A stretch of DNA of 64,000 bases. Origin: Planctomycetaceae bacterium (lineage in GTDB: Bacteria > Planctomycetota > Phycisphaerae > Tepidisphaerales > Tepidisphaeraceae). The DNA lies in the NCBI GenBank assembly GCA_027487775.1, contig JAIYCY010000014.1:40028-104027 (forward strand), written 5' to 3'. The position numbers were made by a program, and so were the translations under genes. This document shows positions 1 to 10,600 of this stretch, one piece after another; the stretch's first letter is position 1; each line of letters opens with the position of its first letter. The notes under the pieces were generated by a model. It worked only from the letters and a program-made list of their open reading frames with translations, had not been told where the DNA came from and made no database searches.

Positions 1-1
1 A

Positions 2-760
2 CTTGATCCGGCCTCCATCGACGGCCTGCTCCTCCACGGCGATCACGACGGGATCGATATCCAGCAACTCTGCCAAAGCAAGCCGACCGTCTGGCTCATG
101 GCCAATCGACGACCCTCTCCTTGCGGTGACCAGATCACCCCTAACAACCTCGCCATCGGCGAGCTGGCGGTCGATTTCATCGCCAAGCGTGGGCACCGCG
201 TCGCCGCATTCCTGAGCCTCGGCGACTGGTCATGGGCGTTCGACATCCGCGGCGTCGCATTTGAGCACTACGCCCAGGCTCATGGCATCACAGCGACTCA
301 GATCTTCTCCACGCCGCCCCGACTCGTTCAAGGTTGGGGCCCGGACCTGGTACTTGCAGCCCAAGAGCTGGTCGGTCGGCTGCTGACCCTCTCGCCGAGG
401 CCCACCGCCGTCTTTCTTTCAGACGATCGACTTGTCCCCGCCATCGAAGCCGGCCTCGACGCCGCGGGTCTGCGCACCGGGCCCGCTGCCGACATTGAAC
501 TCATCGCCTGCAACCACGAATCCGCCATCACTGGCTTTTCGCGCGGATTGCTTGCCGTGATCGACACCCGGCCCGACCGCATCGGCCGCTGTGGCGTGCA
601 GCAGCTGCTGTCCCGCATTCGTGGTGAGAACGGCCCGCGTGTCTGCATTCAAACCGATCCGACGCTCAGGCTCATGTCACCGTCACCCACCGAGATGATC
701 GAGCACACCCTCGCCGACCTCACCCCCAGTAGCCCCGGCACACCGCACGCGGTTTCCTAG
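2..760 (+). CDS. LacI-family transcriptional regulator, 5' end outside window
   Basis: The frame is open from the first base of the window, so the N-terminal helix-turn-helix lies upstream and only the effector-binding half is seen (about 252 residues). The segment begins 'LDPASIDGLLLHG' and soon reaches 'PTVWLMANRR', matching the part of LacI/PurR sensor domains where a sugar-binding periplasmic-protein-like fold asks whether a hypothetical site is used ('vDGllv...iPvVw'). Later 'AVFLSDDRLVPAIEAGLDAAGL' resembles the family's 'tAvfa.nD..A.gal.al...G'. It lies 98 bp upstream of an MFS transporter and at the edge of a pectin-degradation locus, so it is the natural candidate for the locus's sugar-responsive repressor. 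The inducer cannot be read from the sequence. Confidence 0.8.
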   Translation, partial: LDPASIDGLLLHGDHDGIDIQQLCQSKPTVWLMANRRPSPCGDQITPNNLAIGELAVDFIAKRGHRVAAFLSLGDWSWAFDIRGVAFEHYAQAHGITATQIFSTPPRLVQGWGPDLVLAAQELVGRLLTLSPRPTAVFLSDDRLVPAIEAGLDAAGLRTGPAADIELIACNHESAITGFSRGLLAVIDTRPDRIGRCGVQQLLSRIRGENGPRVCIQTDPTLRLMSPSPTEMIEHTLADLTPSSPGTPHAVS

Positions 761-858
761 AATTCGCACGGTCTTTCCCCGATTCATCGCACGCAGCCCA
801 CGTCTCGCCTTATCCTCGCGCCTCGCGATCTTCATCCGACACGCTACTTTCACCTCCC

Positions 859-2253
859 ATGAACTCGCCCACCCAACCACCCACGCCGCCACTCGAATAC
901 GCCACACCTCAAAAACGCATCTACACGGCCGGCTCGCTTTCTTACACCTTTAGCGGTCTTGTGATTCTTTTTTGTTTGCTGCTGTTGGGCGATTTTGCAT
1001 TTTCGATGCGTGAGCGTTCTGCGCAGCCCGTCGTACAGCTCGCCATGCAGCAGTATGGCGCGAGCGCGACGTACATGTCGGTGGTTCTGGCCGTCATTCC
1101 GCCGGCGATCGGCATGACACTCGGGCCGATCATCAGCTATCGCTCGGATCGCCACCGTTCACGGCGCGGTCGACGTATTCCGTTCCTGCTTTGGACCACG
1201 CCTGTCACGTTTTTATCGATGGTCGGCCTGGCCTTTTGTCCTGTGCTTGGAGAGCGCACGCATGAGTTGCTCGCCGACAGTTCGCCCGGTCTGAACGCGA
1301 TCACGCTCGCCTACTTCGCGCTTTTCTACACCATTTTCGAGTTTGCCTGCATTGCATCGCTCGTGCTGTTTGGCGCGCTTGTGAATGACGTCGTTCCTCG
1401 CTCGCTGATCGGAAGATTTTATGGACTGTTCCGCGCGGTGAGTCTGGGCGCGGGGATGATTTTTAACTATTGGCTTCTCGGGTGGAGCGAGACCCATTTC
1501 ACCATCATCTTCCTTTGCATCAGCCTGCTGTTCGGCGTGGGTTACACGTTTATGTGCCTGGTCGTCAAAGAAGGCGAATACCCGCCGCCGCCTCCCGTTG
1601 ATCCCGAGCGGACCGGGTTTTTCAATGCGGCCGGGCGTTACCTCAAGGAATGCTTCTGCAACAGCTACTACCGCTGGGTGTTCTTCGCCATGCTGATCGC
1701 CGGGCTGGTCTTCATGCCCTACAACACGTTTTCACTTCCGTTTGCCAAGAGCATTAACGTTCCGGTCGATCATTACGGGAGACTTATCGCCGGAAGCTTC
1801 GTTGTCTCGCTTGTGCTGGCCTATCCGCTCGGCTGGCTCGTCGATCGATATCATGCGCTGCGTGTCGGCATCGTGACGATGGCGATCTACCTCGTCTCGA
1901 CGATTTACGGATGGTTCTTCGTCAAGGACCCGGCAACCTTCGGCGTGGCGCTGGTGGCGCACACGATTCTCTCTGGAGCCTATTTCACCGCCACCGCGGG
2001 TCTGGGCGCGTTCCTCTTCCCCAAGAGTAAGTTCGGCCAGTTCGCCAGCGCTGCGGGGATCGTTGGCTCTCTCGGCGTCATCGTCGCAGGGCTGATCATC
2101 GGGCCGGTTCTCGATGCGACGGGCAAGAATTACCAGCTCACGTTTCTGTTCGGATTCCTGCTGTGCGTCACGGCACTGATCCTGCTCACGATCGTCTATC
2201 GTCGCTTCATGAAGTTAGGCGGGCCTAAGCACTACGTCGCCCCCGAAACGTGA
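859..2253 (+). CDS. MFS sugar transporter (GPH/SLC45-like)
   Basis: A 464-residue integral membrane protein with about twelve hydrophobic segments. The loop between helices 2 and 3 reads 'SYRSDRHRSRRGRRIPF', the major-facilitator signature in the form typical of glycoside-pentoside-hexuronide and SLC45/sucrose-type carriers. A cytoplasmic proline-rich loop ('YPPPPPVDPE') separates the two six-helix halves. It sits downstream of the LacI-type regulator on the same strand and converges on the protease gene. The role inferred from context is uptake of a sugar or oligosaccharide released from pectin, such as rhamnose, arabinose or an unsaturated disaccharide. No convincing ribosome-binding site precedes the ATG. 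Substrate is unknown. Confidence 0.85.
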   Translation: MNSPTQPPTPPLEYATPQKRIYTAGSLSYTFSGLVILFCLLLLGDFAFSMRERSAQPVVQLAMQQYGASATYMSVVLAVIPPAIGMTLGPIISYRSDRHRSRRGRRIPFLLWTTPVTFLSMVGLAFCPVLGERTHELLADSSPGLNAITLAYFALFYTIFEFACIASLVLFGALVNDVVPRSLIGRFYGLFRAVSLGAGMIFNYWLLGWSETHFTIIFLCISLLFGVGYTFMCLVVKEGEYPPPPPVDPERTGFFNAAGRYLKECFCNSYYRWVFFAMLIAGLVFMPYNTFSLPFAKSINVPVDHYGRLIAGSFVVSLVLAYPLGWLVDRYHALRVGIVTMAIYLVSTIYGWFFVKDPATFGVALVAHTILSGAYFTATAGLGAFLFPKSKFGQFASAAGIVGSLGVIVAGLIIGPVLDATGKNYQLTFLFGFLLCVTALILLTIVYRRFMKLGGPKHYVAPET

Positions 2254-2303
2254 TACGAGATTCGCCGATCCTGCATCGGGCCCGCCTGCGCGATGACGTA
2301 TGC

Positions 2304-4319
2304 TCAGGCGTTGGGTCTCCGGCGCGTCGACGAACGCCGGCGCAGGCTCATGGCAAGCCCAGCCATGCCGACGAGCAGGGTGCCCGGCTCGGGCACGGTC
2401 GCACGTGCGAGCGTCCAATCCGACTCAAAGTCCGCCGGGCTGAGGTTTGATGTTCCGAAACCATAGTTCCGCGCCATGGTGAGCAGGTCTGCAAAGCCGA
2501 CGACGCCATCGCCGTTAAAGCTTCCTTCCAGCCAGGTCTTATCGCCTGCCATGCTGTAGTTTCGTGCAAGCGCGAGCAAGTCGAGGAAATCGATCCGGCG
2601 ATCGAGGTTGGTATCGCCATACTGTGTCTGCATCAGCGACCTGACCCAGAAGTCTGCATCGCTGCCCGAGACATCAGGCGATCGATTCACCACGTAATCG
2701 TCATTGAGATCAAACAACGCCCGCCCGGTCGGCAGCGTGCCGGGCGTTGCTCTGAGCAGCAGTTCGATGTCCGACGGTGTTCGCAGCGCGTCGCCGGTGA
2801 AATCGCCAGTCAAGACTGTTGCGTCCCATGCCAGCGCGTACTCCTCGACCACGCTCGACGCCGACCGCACGACGAGCGTGTACGCACCGGCGGGCAATCC
2901 GCTGAGTCGAAGGTGCTCGGTGCTGTTGACGTTGCTGATGGATCGGGCGTAGACGCCGCCGTTGAGGACCAGTTCCAGGTCGAGATTGGCGATGCTGCCC
3001 GAGAATGGAAAGTTGTCAGCCGCGTCGATCACGCCATTGTTGTTGACATCGTTGTAACCCACCTTGCGATACCAATTCAGGGTCGCGGTGACGCTCGCTC
3101 CCTGTGGAAGCTGACCGAGGAAATAGCTGCGCGAGGAGGCATTGGTCACCGTGCTGAGGTCCCATCCGGTCGGATCGATGAGTGTGTTCGGCCCGAGTGC
3201 GTTGATGTCGCCGGGCACGTACTGTTCGTACAAGTCCACACCGTCGATGATTCCCGTGCCCGAGTCGCGATCGAGTCCGGTGAACACGTTCAAGCCGCTG
3301 ACCGACTGCGCCCAGGCCGATCCGTCACGGCGATTGACCCGGGCGGCGCTGTTTTGGATAGTCGATTTGATCACGAGCGGGTCGATGGAGTATCCCCATC
3401 GGCGTCCGGCTTCGATTTGACCTGCGATCAGGCCTGACGTGTTCGGCGCGGCGAAGCTTGTGCCGGTCCAGGAGTTTTGTGTGGACCCGGACTCCCAGAA
3501 CGCGTTGGCGGTTAGGATGTTTGTTCCCGGCGCGGCGAGGTCGGGCTTGCTGCGACCGTCAGTGGTCGGGCCGTAACTGCTGCTGCTGTTGATCCGACCA
3601 TAGTTGTTTGTGGTTGACACGTTGCCGAGCGAGATGACGTTAAACGCATCGCCTGGGCCTTGTGGTCGGACGTTGCCGCTGTTGCCGGCGTTTCCCGCGC
3701 TGATCACGATTGACTTTCGCCTGTTGAACGCGATCGAATCAGCCATCATCGAGAGCGTCGACCTGCCGCTTGTATCGGAATTGAAGTAGCCGAGCGACAT
3801 GTTGATGACATCCGCACCCTGCGCGACGGAGAATCCTGCTCCATCGATGACCCAGTCTTGTGTGTTGAATGAGTTGCTTGAATCCAGAACACGTGCGTTG
3901 ATGAATCGTGTATCGGTGCCGATGGTCACATTGGACGAATCGCGCAGCCCGATGACACCCATGACCGCCGTTCCGTGCCCGTGGGTATCGTCGCCCGTGT
4001 TGGCGGGTTCGGTCGTGACAAAATTTGCCTCCGCCAGCATGCGTGGTCGACCGAGTGAATCCAAACCCGACAACTGCGGATGCGTGTCATCCACGCCGCT
4101 ATCCACCACGGCGACGATGACATTCGTCCCGTCTCCGAGCAGCGTCTTGGCTTGATCACCGCGAATCCGCACGACATCCGGTCCTGCGCCATACGAAGTC
4201 GCAGCCACCCCCAGCAACACCACGCCCACCACCGCCGACCTGAGCGTGGGTGATATCAGCCTCAGACGATCGCGTGATCCGGGCGTTTTAGACATCCGCA
4301 TATGCTCGCGCGTAACCAT
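2304..4319 (-). CDS. Secreted S8 subtilisin-like protease with dockerin-like pair and PEP-CTERM tag
   Basis: About 671 residues. The ATG at 4319 was chosen because AGGAGG lies five bases upstream. A signal peptide (VVGVVLLGVAATSYGA) precedes a complete subtilase domain with Asp in 'AVVDSG' (about residue 73), His in 'HGHGTAV' (about 115), oxyanion Asn in 'ISAGNAG' (about 211) and Ser in 'GTSFAAP' (about 289). A C-terminal beta-sandwich-like region follows, then two dockerin-like repeats ('FLDLLALARNY' and 'FADLLTMARNYG') and a PEP-CTERM tail (VPEPGTLL, hydrophobic stretch, SLRRRS). No clear inhibitory propeptide is visible, since the catalytic Asp lies close to the signal peptide. It ends the pectin locus and could process or release surface proteins there; this role is inference. 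Confidence 0.9.
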   Translation of the reverse strand: MVTREHMRMSKTPGSRDRLRLISPTLRSAVVGVVLLGVAATSYGAGPDVVRIRGDQAKTLLGDGTNVIVAVVDSGVDDTHPQLSGLDSLGRPRMLAEANFVTTEPANTGDDTHGHGTAVMGVIGLRDSSNVTIGTDTRFINARVLDSSNSFNTQDWVIDGAGFSVAQGADVINMSLGYFNSDTSGRSTLSMMADSIAFNRRKSIVISAGNAGNSGNVRPQGPGDAFNVISLGNVSTTNNYGRINSSSSYGPTTDGRSKPDLAAPGTNILTANAFWESGSTQNSWTGTSFAAPNTSGLIAGQIEAGRRWGYSIDPLVIKSTIQNSAARVNRRDGSAWAQSVSGLNVFTGLDRDSGTGIIDGVDLYEQYVPGDINALGPNTLIDPTGWDLSTVTNASSRSYFLGQLPQGASVTATLNWYRKVGYNDVNNNGVIDAADNFPFSGSIANLDLELVLNGGVYARSISNVNSTEHLRLSGLPAGAYTLVVRSASSVVEEYALAWDATVLTGDFTGDALRTPSDIELLLRATPGTLPTGRALFDLNDDYVVNRSPDVSGSDADFWVRSLMQTQYGDTNLDRRIDFLDLLALARNYSMAGDKTWLEGSFNGDGVVGFADLLTMARNYGFGTSNLSPADFESDWTLARATVPEPGTLLVGMAGLAMSLRRRSSTRRRPNA

Positions 4320-4452
4320 GTGCACCTCCTGGCAGGCCAGAATTTCTCCGAGGCTCGAAGGACGACCCTCGGCGACTCGAAGCTATGGGGAGGCTAGCCG
4401 TTTGTGCGGGACGATCCAAGCAAAATCTGGATCGCAGGCGGCGGCGTTGGTT

Positions 4453-7413
4453 TTAGGAAGCCGTATTGGCTTCGAGTTGTTCTCCGATGAGCGCGAGACA
4501 CTGAATCGCAGCCAATCCCCATTGGGACGCGCCATTGGTGCCGACGCGACCGTATTCGATGGGCTGATGTACGGCCGGCGGGTCGATCCGCGTGGATTGC
4601 GATCGCTCGGCGAGTCGTGTTGCAGTCTCACCCGCCCAGAATTCCGACCACGCCCGCGCCGCCAGTTTTGGATCTTTTAATCGCCATGCCGCATATGCGG
4701 TCAGTCGGCTGTAATTCTGCGTTAACGAATTGCCCCGCAGTGCTTGTCCCAGTTCCGCGCGTTGTTCTTCTCCCGGTGCGTTGTAGAGCCTGCAATACTG
4801 CACGAACGCCGCCTCGAACTTTTCATCTCCGTAGAGATCGATCAGTTCGCTGTAGATTTCGAGTTGTCCGAAGACGCTGCTGAGGTGAGAGATTCCGATG
4901 GATCGATCGGGCGCGATCGAATAGGTTCCGTCGTGCATGTTGTACATTGCGCCGCGCGAGAAGAGACCGACCGGCTGTTCCCCGATGGTTCGCATGCCGT
5001 TCTTCAGTTTCATCAGACAGCGGGCGTCGCCCGTCCGCTCGATTTCTGTCAACCATGCCGCCGCCAGTGCGGTCCAGTCGGTGCCGAATCCGATTCCCAG
5101 TGCTTCTGGCCGCGGCACATAAACATCCGTTCGGATCTTTCGCGCCAAGTCCAGCACCATGGCGGTCTGATCGCTGTCGATTTGATCGCGTAGGAGGTCG
5201 CCCACGCGTTCGTCTGCGGTCAGATAGTAGTAAAACCTGCGATACACCGCCGTGCTGATGCGTAGCTGTTTGCACGAACATCCCCAGTGCTGCACGTTGT
5301 GACGTGTGCCGAGGCCCTTGTACTTGCCGGCATGATAGATATCGACTTCAGAGGTGTGGCGTGTCATCGCCTCGGCCAGTCGATACAGATCGCCGTCGCC
5401 GGTGCGTAAGAAGCTGTACCAGAGCCACAGGTCAGGTGACAGCTCGCTGTTCGCCCATGCGAATCCTCCCACGTCGTATCGCCACATGTGCCGATCTGAG
5501 TCGTAGCTGTGCATGACATCGCCGAAATCCCAGAAGCCATACCAGCGATGCTGTTCGACTTCCGTGCGATACTGGTCGAGCACGAATCGATGATGCGTCT
5601 CGATCGTTCGACGCGCAGCCGACATCTGAGCCGCCGCGTCTGATTCCATGGCCGTCCAGATCGGTCCGAACACGCGAGTCATGGCCATATGCGTTGGTTC
5701 GGCACAGATGAACGTCGGATCCTCGGTCTCGATCGCCAATTTCGACATGGCTTCATGGGAAGGCGTTGACGCATGCATCGCCAGCGTCAACTCGTGCGTG
5801 TTGGCGACTCCGTATGGGGTGCCGAAGTCCTTTTCGTAGTCTTCGTAGGTGATGTTCAAGCCTTCGAGTTCGGCCGGATGATCATTCATCCCCATGCCGT
5901 CGTGATAAAAGCGAAGATCCATCGCGGGCACGTCCGGAGAATAGAGCCAGGCCGTCACGGTGGCCCGATCGCCAGCAGCATCCCGTACGTCGAGTTGTTT
6001 GGGGTACTTCTGCCAGAAGTGTCGAATGCCCATCGAGATCCCGCCCGAAGCCCCGCCGAGGTATACGGTACCGAGCGCTCTTCCGCCTGCGGTGCTGCGA
6101 ATCCATCCAAAGCCTTCTGCCGTGCGTTTGCGTATCTCGAAACCGTCCGCGGTCGGTTGCACCAATGTGTAGTCGCCCCACTTCGGCACATACTTCATTC
6201 GATCGCGCACCGTTCCGGGCCAGCTCTCGATCGCGGGTAGCCGTTCGCCCCGGATCTGCGCTTCGCGCACTTCGCGCCCGGGATCACGGCGTAAACCGGT
6301 GACCCCTTGGATCGCCTCACCAAAAATCCCTGCCACGCGATGGCTTGAGCGGGTCGCACCGTCATTCGATGTTGCAATGTTTTGATGCCCGCCTGCATCG
6401 TTGGATGGGGCGTGCGCGTCATCGAATCGCGCGCCCGCGATCCGCACGTGCCGGTCATACGTCGCATCTTTCATCACGACGCCGGCCCGTACGCCCAGGC
6501 CGCTCAGGAACTCTTTCTGTTCGTCCAGATCAAAAATGAAGCTGTGCACCAGTCGAATCGCCCCCGAGCCGGCTGTCACATAAAACCTTGCGACGAAAGG
6601 CAAGGCTCCGCGACCCGCACGGGTCAGGTGCACGCCGCGCACGCACACCACCGCCCGCACCGGGCCCGACTGTTCAAGCTTGACGTCCTGCACACGCGAC
6701 TGCATCGACTCCACGCGACCGTCCGTTGCCGCATCGTCAAATCGTCCGACCAGCTCCACTCCGTCGCATCGTGTCTGGCCCATCGTCCAATCTTCGATCA
6801 ATCGCGTCGAACCGATCTTGCCGAACCGCACGCGCATGGGCCCGGTTTCGATTTCGATTCCACCATCCACCTCGCGCGCCGTGATCGCATCCACCACCGC
6901 CGGCCCGGTCGAATCGCCGGGCACGAGTTCCAGGCGCTTCGACGGCTCGACGCTTCGCTCGGGCAGCGCATGGGCCGTCCATTTGACCGATCCGTCCGGC
7001 CAGCGTGCGGTCACCCACGTCTGCGTCGTGCGAGGCTCACCCTCCACGCGAACGTGGAACTGGGTCGAATCCTTGATTGCTCCGCGAGGCCAGGGCACTC
7101 CGAATGTCACAGCACCGAGCCCTGATCCCACCACATGCTTGAGCTTCACGGGTTTGCTTGCATCAAACGACGTTGCACCGATCGCATCCATGCCGCGTAC
7201 CTCCGACGAACTTGACCCCAACATCACCAGTGACCCGACGGCCGCTGCCCGAAGAACATCACGTCTCGACATCCCTTCCGCCGGGGAGTGTTGAACTGTC
7301 AACGGCTCACGGGCGTCTGATGCGAGTCGATGGTCGCCTGCATGATTCGCTCGGGTGTTGCCCGTCATTTCGACATCATGCGGTGGCGACTTCGTCTTGT
7401 CGATTCGATCCAT
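4453..7413 (-). CDS. Tat-exported PL26-like / PcRGLX-YetA family protein
   Basis: 986 residues. The start has GGAG six bases upstream. An unusually long N-terminal stretch precedes a twin-arginine signal 'SRRDVLRAAAVG' at about residues 49-60, so the protein is probably exported folded; a start at the Met before that motif is the alternative. The mature part opens with 'VTFGVPWPRGAIKDS' and 'WPDGSVKWTAHA', the hallmark of the RIFT-barrel N-terminal domain of the PcRGLX/YetA family, followed by long regions rich in Trp, Tyr and His as expected for the catalytic (alpha/alpha)6 part. The fungal PcRGLX enzyme (PL26) is an exo-acting unsaturated rhamnogalacturonan lyase, consistent with the neighbouring PL11 genes. 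Activity is inferred from family and context. The upstream gap carries four 13-bp repeats. Confidence 0.75.
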   Translation of the reverse strand: MDRIDKTKSPPHDVEMTGNTRANHAGDHRLASDAREPLTVQHSPAEGMSRRDVLRAAAVGSLVMLGSSSSEVRGMDAIGATSFDASKPVKLKHVVGSGLGAVTFGVPWPRGAIKDSTQFHVRVEGEPRTTQTWVTARWPDGSVKWTAHALPERSVEPSKRLELVPGDSTGPAVVDAITAREVDGGIEIETGPMRVRFGKIGSTRLIEDWTMGQTRCDGVELVGRFDDAATDGRVESMQSRVQDVKLEQSGPVRAVVCVRGVHLTRAGRGALPFVARFYVTAGSGAIRLVHSFIFDLDEQKEFLSGLGVRAGVVMKDATYDRHVRIAGARFDDAHAPSNDAGGHQNIATSNDGATRSSHRVAGIFGEAIQGVTGLRRDPGREVREAQIRGERLPAIESWPGTVRDRMKYVPKWGDYTLVQPTADGFEIRKRTAEGFGWIRSTAGGRALGTVYLGGASGGISMGIRHFWQKYPKQLDVRDAAGDRATVTAWLYSPDVPAMDLRFYHDGMGMNDHPAELEGLNITYEDYEKDFGTPYGVANTHELTLAMHASTPSHEAMSKLAIETEDPTFICAEPTHMAMTRVFGPIWTAMESDAAAQMSAARRTIETHHRFVLDQYRTEVEQHRWYGFWDFGDVMHSYDSDRHMWRYDVGGFAWANSELSPDLWLWYSFLRTGDGDLYRLAEAMTRHTSEVDIYHAGKYKGLGTRHNVQHWGCSCKQLRISTAVYRRFYYYLTADERVGDLLRDQIDSDQTAMVLDLARKIRTDVYVPRPEALGIGFGTDWTALAAAWLTEIERTGDARCLMKLKNGMRTIGEQPVGLFSRGAMYNMHDGTYSIAPDRSIGISHLSSVFGQLEIYSELIDLYGDEKFEAAFVQYCRLYNAPGEEQRAELGQALRGNSLTQNYSRLTAYAAWRLKDPKLAARAWSEFWAGETATRLAERSQSTRIDPPAVHQPIEYGRVGTNGASQWGLAAIQCLALIGEQLEANTAS

Positions 7414-7481
7414 GAATACTCCGGGACTAGAAATTTTTCGTGTAGCCGCTCGCGGCTTGGTTCGAGTTCGGCGTTGGTCAT

Positions 7482-7533
7482 CGATTCAGTGCATTGATTC
7501 AGTTTACTGATTCAGTTGACTGATTCATTGGTG
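7482..7533. repeat. Four 13-bp tandem repeats upstream of the PL26-like gene
   Basis: Four head-to-tail 13-bp units (7482-7494, 7495-7507, 7508-7520, 7521-7533) have the form TGATTCAGTTnAC, with the first six bases nearly invariant. They lie 69-120 bp before the ATG at 7413 (- strand) and after the terminator of the upstream gene. The helical-phase spacing (13 bp, not 10.5) and promoter position suggest a tandem operator or a slippage-prone spacer. Which one is not decidable from sequence alone. Confidence 0.7.
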
Positions 7534-7578
7534 CTTGGGCGGGCGGGTTCTTGTTTGGCAGGCCGCTCGTCAAGCAAA

Positions 7579-7611
7579 GCCGCCGCGCCTGGTTTGAGCA
7601 GACGCGGCGGC
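7579..7611 (-). terminator. Intrinsic terminator of the 1417-residue repeat protein gene
   Basis: A perfect 9-bp GC-rich inverted repeat (gccgccgcg at 7579-7587 and cgcggcggc at 7603-7611, 15-base loop) lies 65 bp past the stop codon at 7677. Read on the - strand it is followed by TTTGCTT, a modest U-tract. Confidence 0.6.
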
Positions 7612-7676
7612 GGGCGGAGGAGAAAGTCAATCGGGCGACGTGTACACGATTTGTTTTCGCGTCGACCGTTTGTGGA

Positions 7677-10600
7677 TCAGGCCCGACGACGACGGCGGCT
7701 GAGCATCGCGACCGCGCCGACGCCCAGGACGGAGAGCGTCGCGGGTTCGGGCACCATCGACATCGCGAGAGCGAACTCGCCTGCGAAGTCGGTGGGCAGT
7801 TGGCCGGCTTCGCTCGGCGTCAGGGCGAGGTTGTAGTTGCGTGCCAGGGCGAGGAGGTCGGCGAATCCGACAGCGCCGTCATAGTTGACATCGCCCTGTG
7901 CCCACACCGCGCCAGTGGCGAGGTTGTAGTTTCGGGCGAGCGACAGGAGGTCGCCGAAGTTGACTGTTCCGCTGAGGTCAAAGTCGCCGGGCAGGACGTA
8001 GGCGACGGTGACTTGCTGTGCGGTGGTGTTTTCGACCCAGCCGAGGATGCGGTTGGCTTCGAGGGTAGTGCTGCGGAGCAGACCGCTGGCGAAGTTCACA
8101 TCGAACCCGGCGTCGAGGAGGCTGAACACCTGCGAGGCCGGCGAGCTTCCGCCGTTGTAGTCAAGCACCAGCCGACCGCCGCGGATATCCGCACCTGCGC
8201 TGGTCAGGCCGAGGCCTTGCATGACGGGTCCGCCGAGCACGGGTTCGTAGCTGTTGACGTTCATTTGCAGCGTGCCTGCCTGAATGATCGTGTTGCCGGT
8301 GTAGAAGTTCTGCCCGTTGAAAGTTTGTCGCCCGGTGCCGACTTTGGTGACCGAGGTCGCACCGATGATGGCGAGGGTTGAGGTATCGAGTGAGTCACCG
8401 ACGATGCCGTCGAATTGTGCGTCGATGTTTTTGCCACCGATCACGTAGGTGGTTCCGCCGGTTGCGGCGTTGACTGCGTTGATGTTGCCTTGTCCGGTGA
8501 CGGCGCCGAGGTTGATGGTGGTGATCGTTCCACGGCGGGCCAGTCCGGTGCCGAGGCCGATGTCCCACGTGGCGTTGGGTGATCCGTTGGTCGTCCCGAA
8601 CAGTCGGACGGCACTGCTTCCGTTGTTGAGGAAGCTGATGGTGCCGGTGAGGCCGTTCATATCACCTTCGAGGTCGAAGACGCCGGAGGTGATTTCGACG
8701 GTGAGTGTGCCGGGGCCGCTGACGTTTCGAAGGTCGGCCAATCCACCGCCGCTGCCGCCTTGGACGGTCGCGGTGCCGCTGACCAACAGGTTGTTGGCGA
8801 GGGTCGTCGCGCCGATGACATAGAGGCCGCCGGCGAGTTCAACTTGGCCGGTGCCGAAGGCGTTGGCGGTCTGCTGGATGGCGGTTCCTTCTTCGAGTTT
8901 GAATCCGCCGGTGTTGGTTGAAGAGATGGCGCTGTTGAGCGTTCCTGGGCCTCGTTTGGTCAGCAGCCCGTTGCCGGAGATGCCGCCGCTGGTCAGGAGC
9001 GTTTGCGCGTTGGCGACGCGGATGGCCCCGCCGCTCGTTCCCATGACGATCGGGCGGTGGTTGGTTCCACCGTCGGCAAGCGTGAAGCCGGTGGTCACAT
9101 CGAGTTCGCCGCCGTTCAGGTTGATGGCGGCCGCGACCGTCGGGTCACCGAGGCGGTCGTTTGAGGCGACGCTGAGCACGCCGCCCCTGATGGTCGTCGC
9201 GCCGGTGTAGGCATTCGGGACGGCGAGGGTGAGTGTTCCAGCGCCGGCTTTCACCAGTCCGCCCGTGCCGGGCAGCGAGGTGTTGAAGGTGACGTTGTTG
9301 CCATTGGTATCGATACCACCACCACCCGCACCGAGCGTGACGGTCTTGGCGGTGGAAAGGTCATTGGTCATGCCAGCGGCGTATCGAACGACCGCTCCGC
9401 CGCTGAGGTTCAGCGCGGCGTTGTTGCCGAGCGAGCCGAGGCCGGCGACTTGGACGACTCCGCCGCTAAAGTTGTTCGCGCCGTTGTAGGTGTTGGAGGC
9501 CGAGCCAAGGACGAGAGTACCGCCGCCCAGCTTGGTGATTCCGCCTGCGCCGGAGACGGGGTTACCGAGTGTGAGTTGTGCGCCGGTGGATGCATCGAGT
9601 ACGAGGGTGGAGGCGAGGTTGACGTTGGCGTTGATCGCGTGCGATCCGACTTGAGCGAAGGCGAGGGCGTTGTTGGTGCCGTTGCCGATCGTCAGGGATC
9701 CGCCGCTGCCTGGCGTGATGGTGTAGCCGCCGGCGTTATTGAGGGTCAATCCGCCGAGCGTGCGGTTGCCATCGAGTGTGATGGTTCGATTCGCTGCGGT
9801 CGTGAGGGTGAAGTTGGCGCTGTCTCCGCCGCCGTTAGGAATGCCGCCGGACCAGTTGCCTGAGGTTCCCCACGAGCCGTTGCCATCGAGGGTCCATGTT
9901 CCGATGGTACCGAGGCTGGTGACGATGACACGGACGAATCCGCCTGATGTGTCGAACGAGTAGGCGAATCCGGGGAGTTGGTTGAGGACGGACAAGCTGC
10001 TCACACCCGTGCCACCGATGGCGCCGGAGTATTGGAAGATGTTGTACGTGCCTGCGATGCCAAACGGATTGACGGTGTCGGCGACGAGGAGGTTGAGTCC
10101 GCCGCCGTTGATGGAGAGTCCGCCGGAGTTGGTGACGACGGTGAGGTCGTTTGCGGCGGGCGAGGTGCTGAACTCATAGTTCAGGATCGAGCCTGCATTG
10201 AGCGAAAGCGATCCGGTCGTCAGGGTTCCGACGCTGTTGCCCGGCGAAAAAATCCCGCTGGTGTTCACGGTGGTGGTGCCTGCGATGGTGCCGGATCCGC
10301 CGAGCGTTCCGCCGTTGCCGACGCTAGCGCCACCTGCGAGCGAGCCGGTCACGTTGACGCGTCCTGCGTTGACAGTGGTGGTGCCTGCGTAGCCGTTGGC
10401 TCCGGCGAGCGTGAGGACGCCGTCGCCGATCTTGGTGAGTCCGCCTGCGCCGTTCATGGCGTTGGCGTAGGTGACGTTATTGGCGTTGGTATCGATGGTC
10501 GCGCCGCCGGCGTTGATGGTGACAGGCAGCGTGGTGATGTCGTTGGTGTTGCCCGTGCCATGGCGTAGAGCACCACCGCCAAAGCTGAGTCCTGAGGTCG

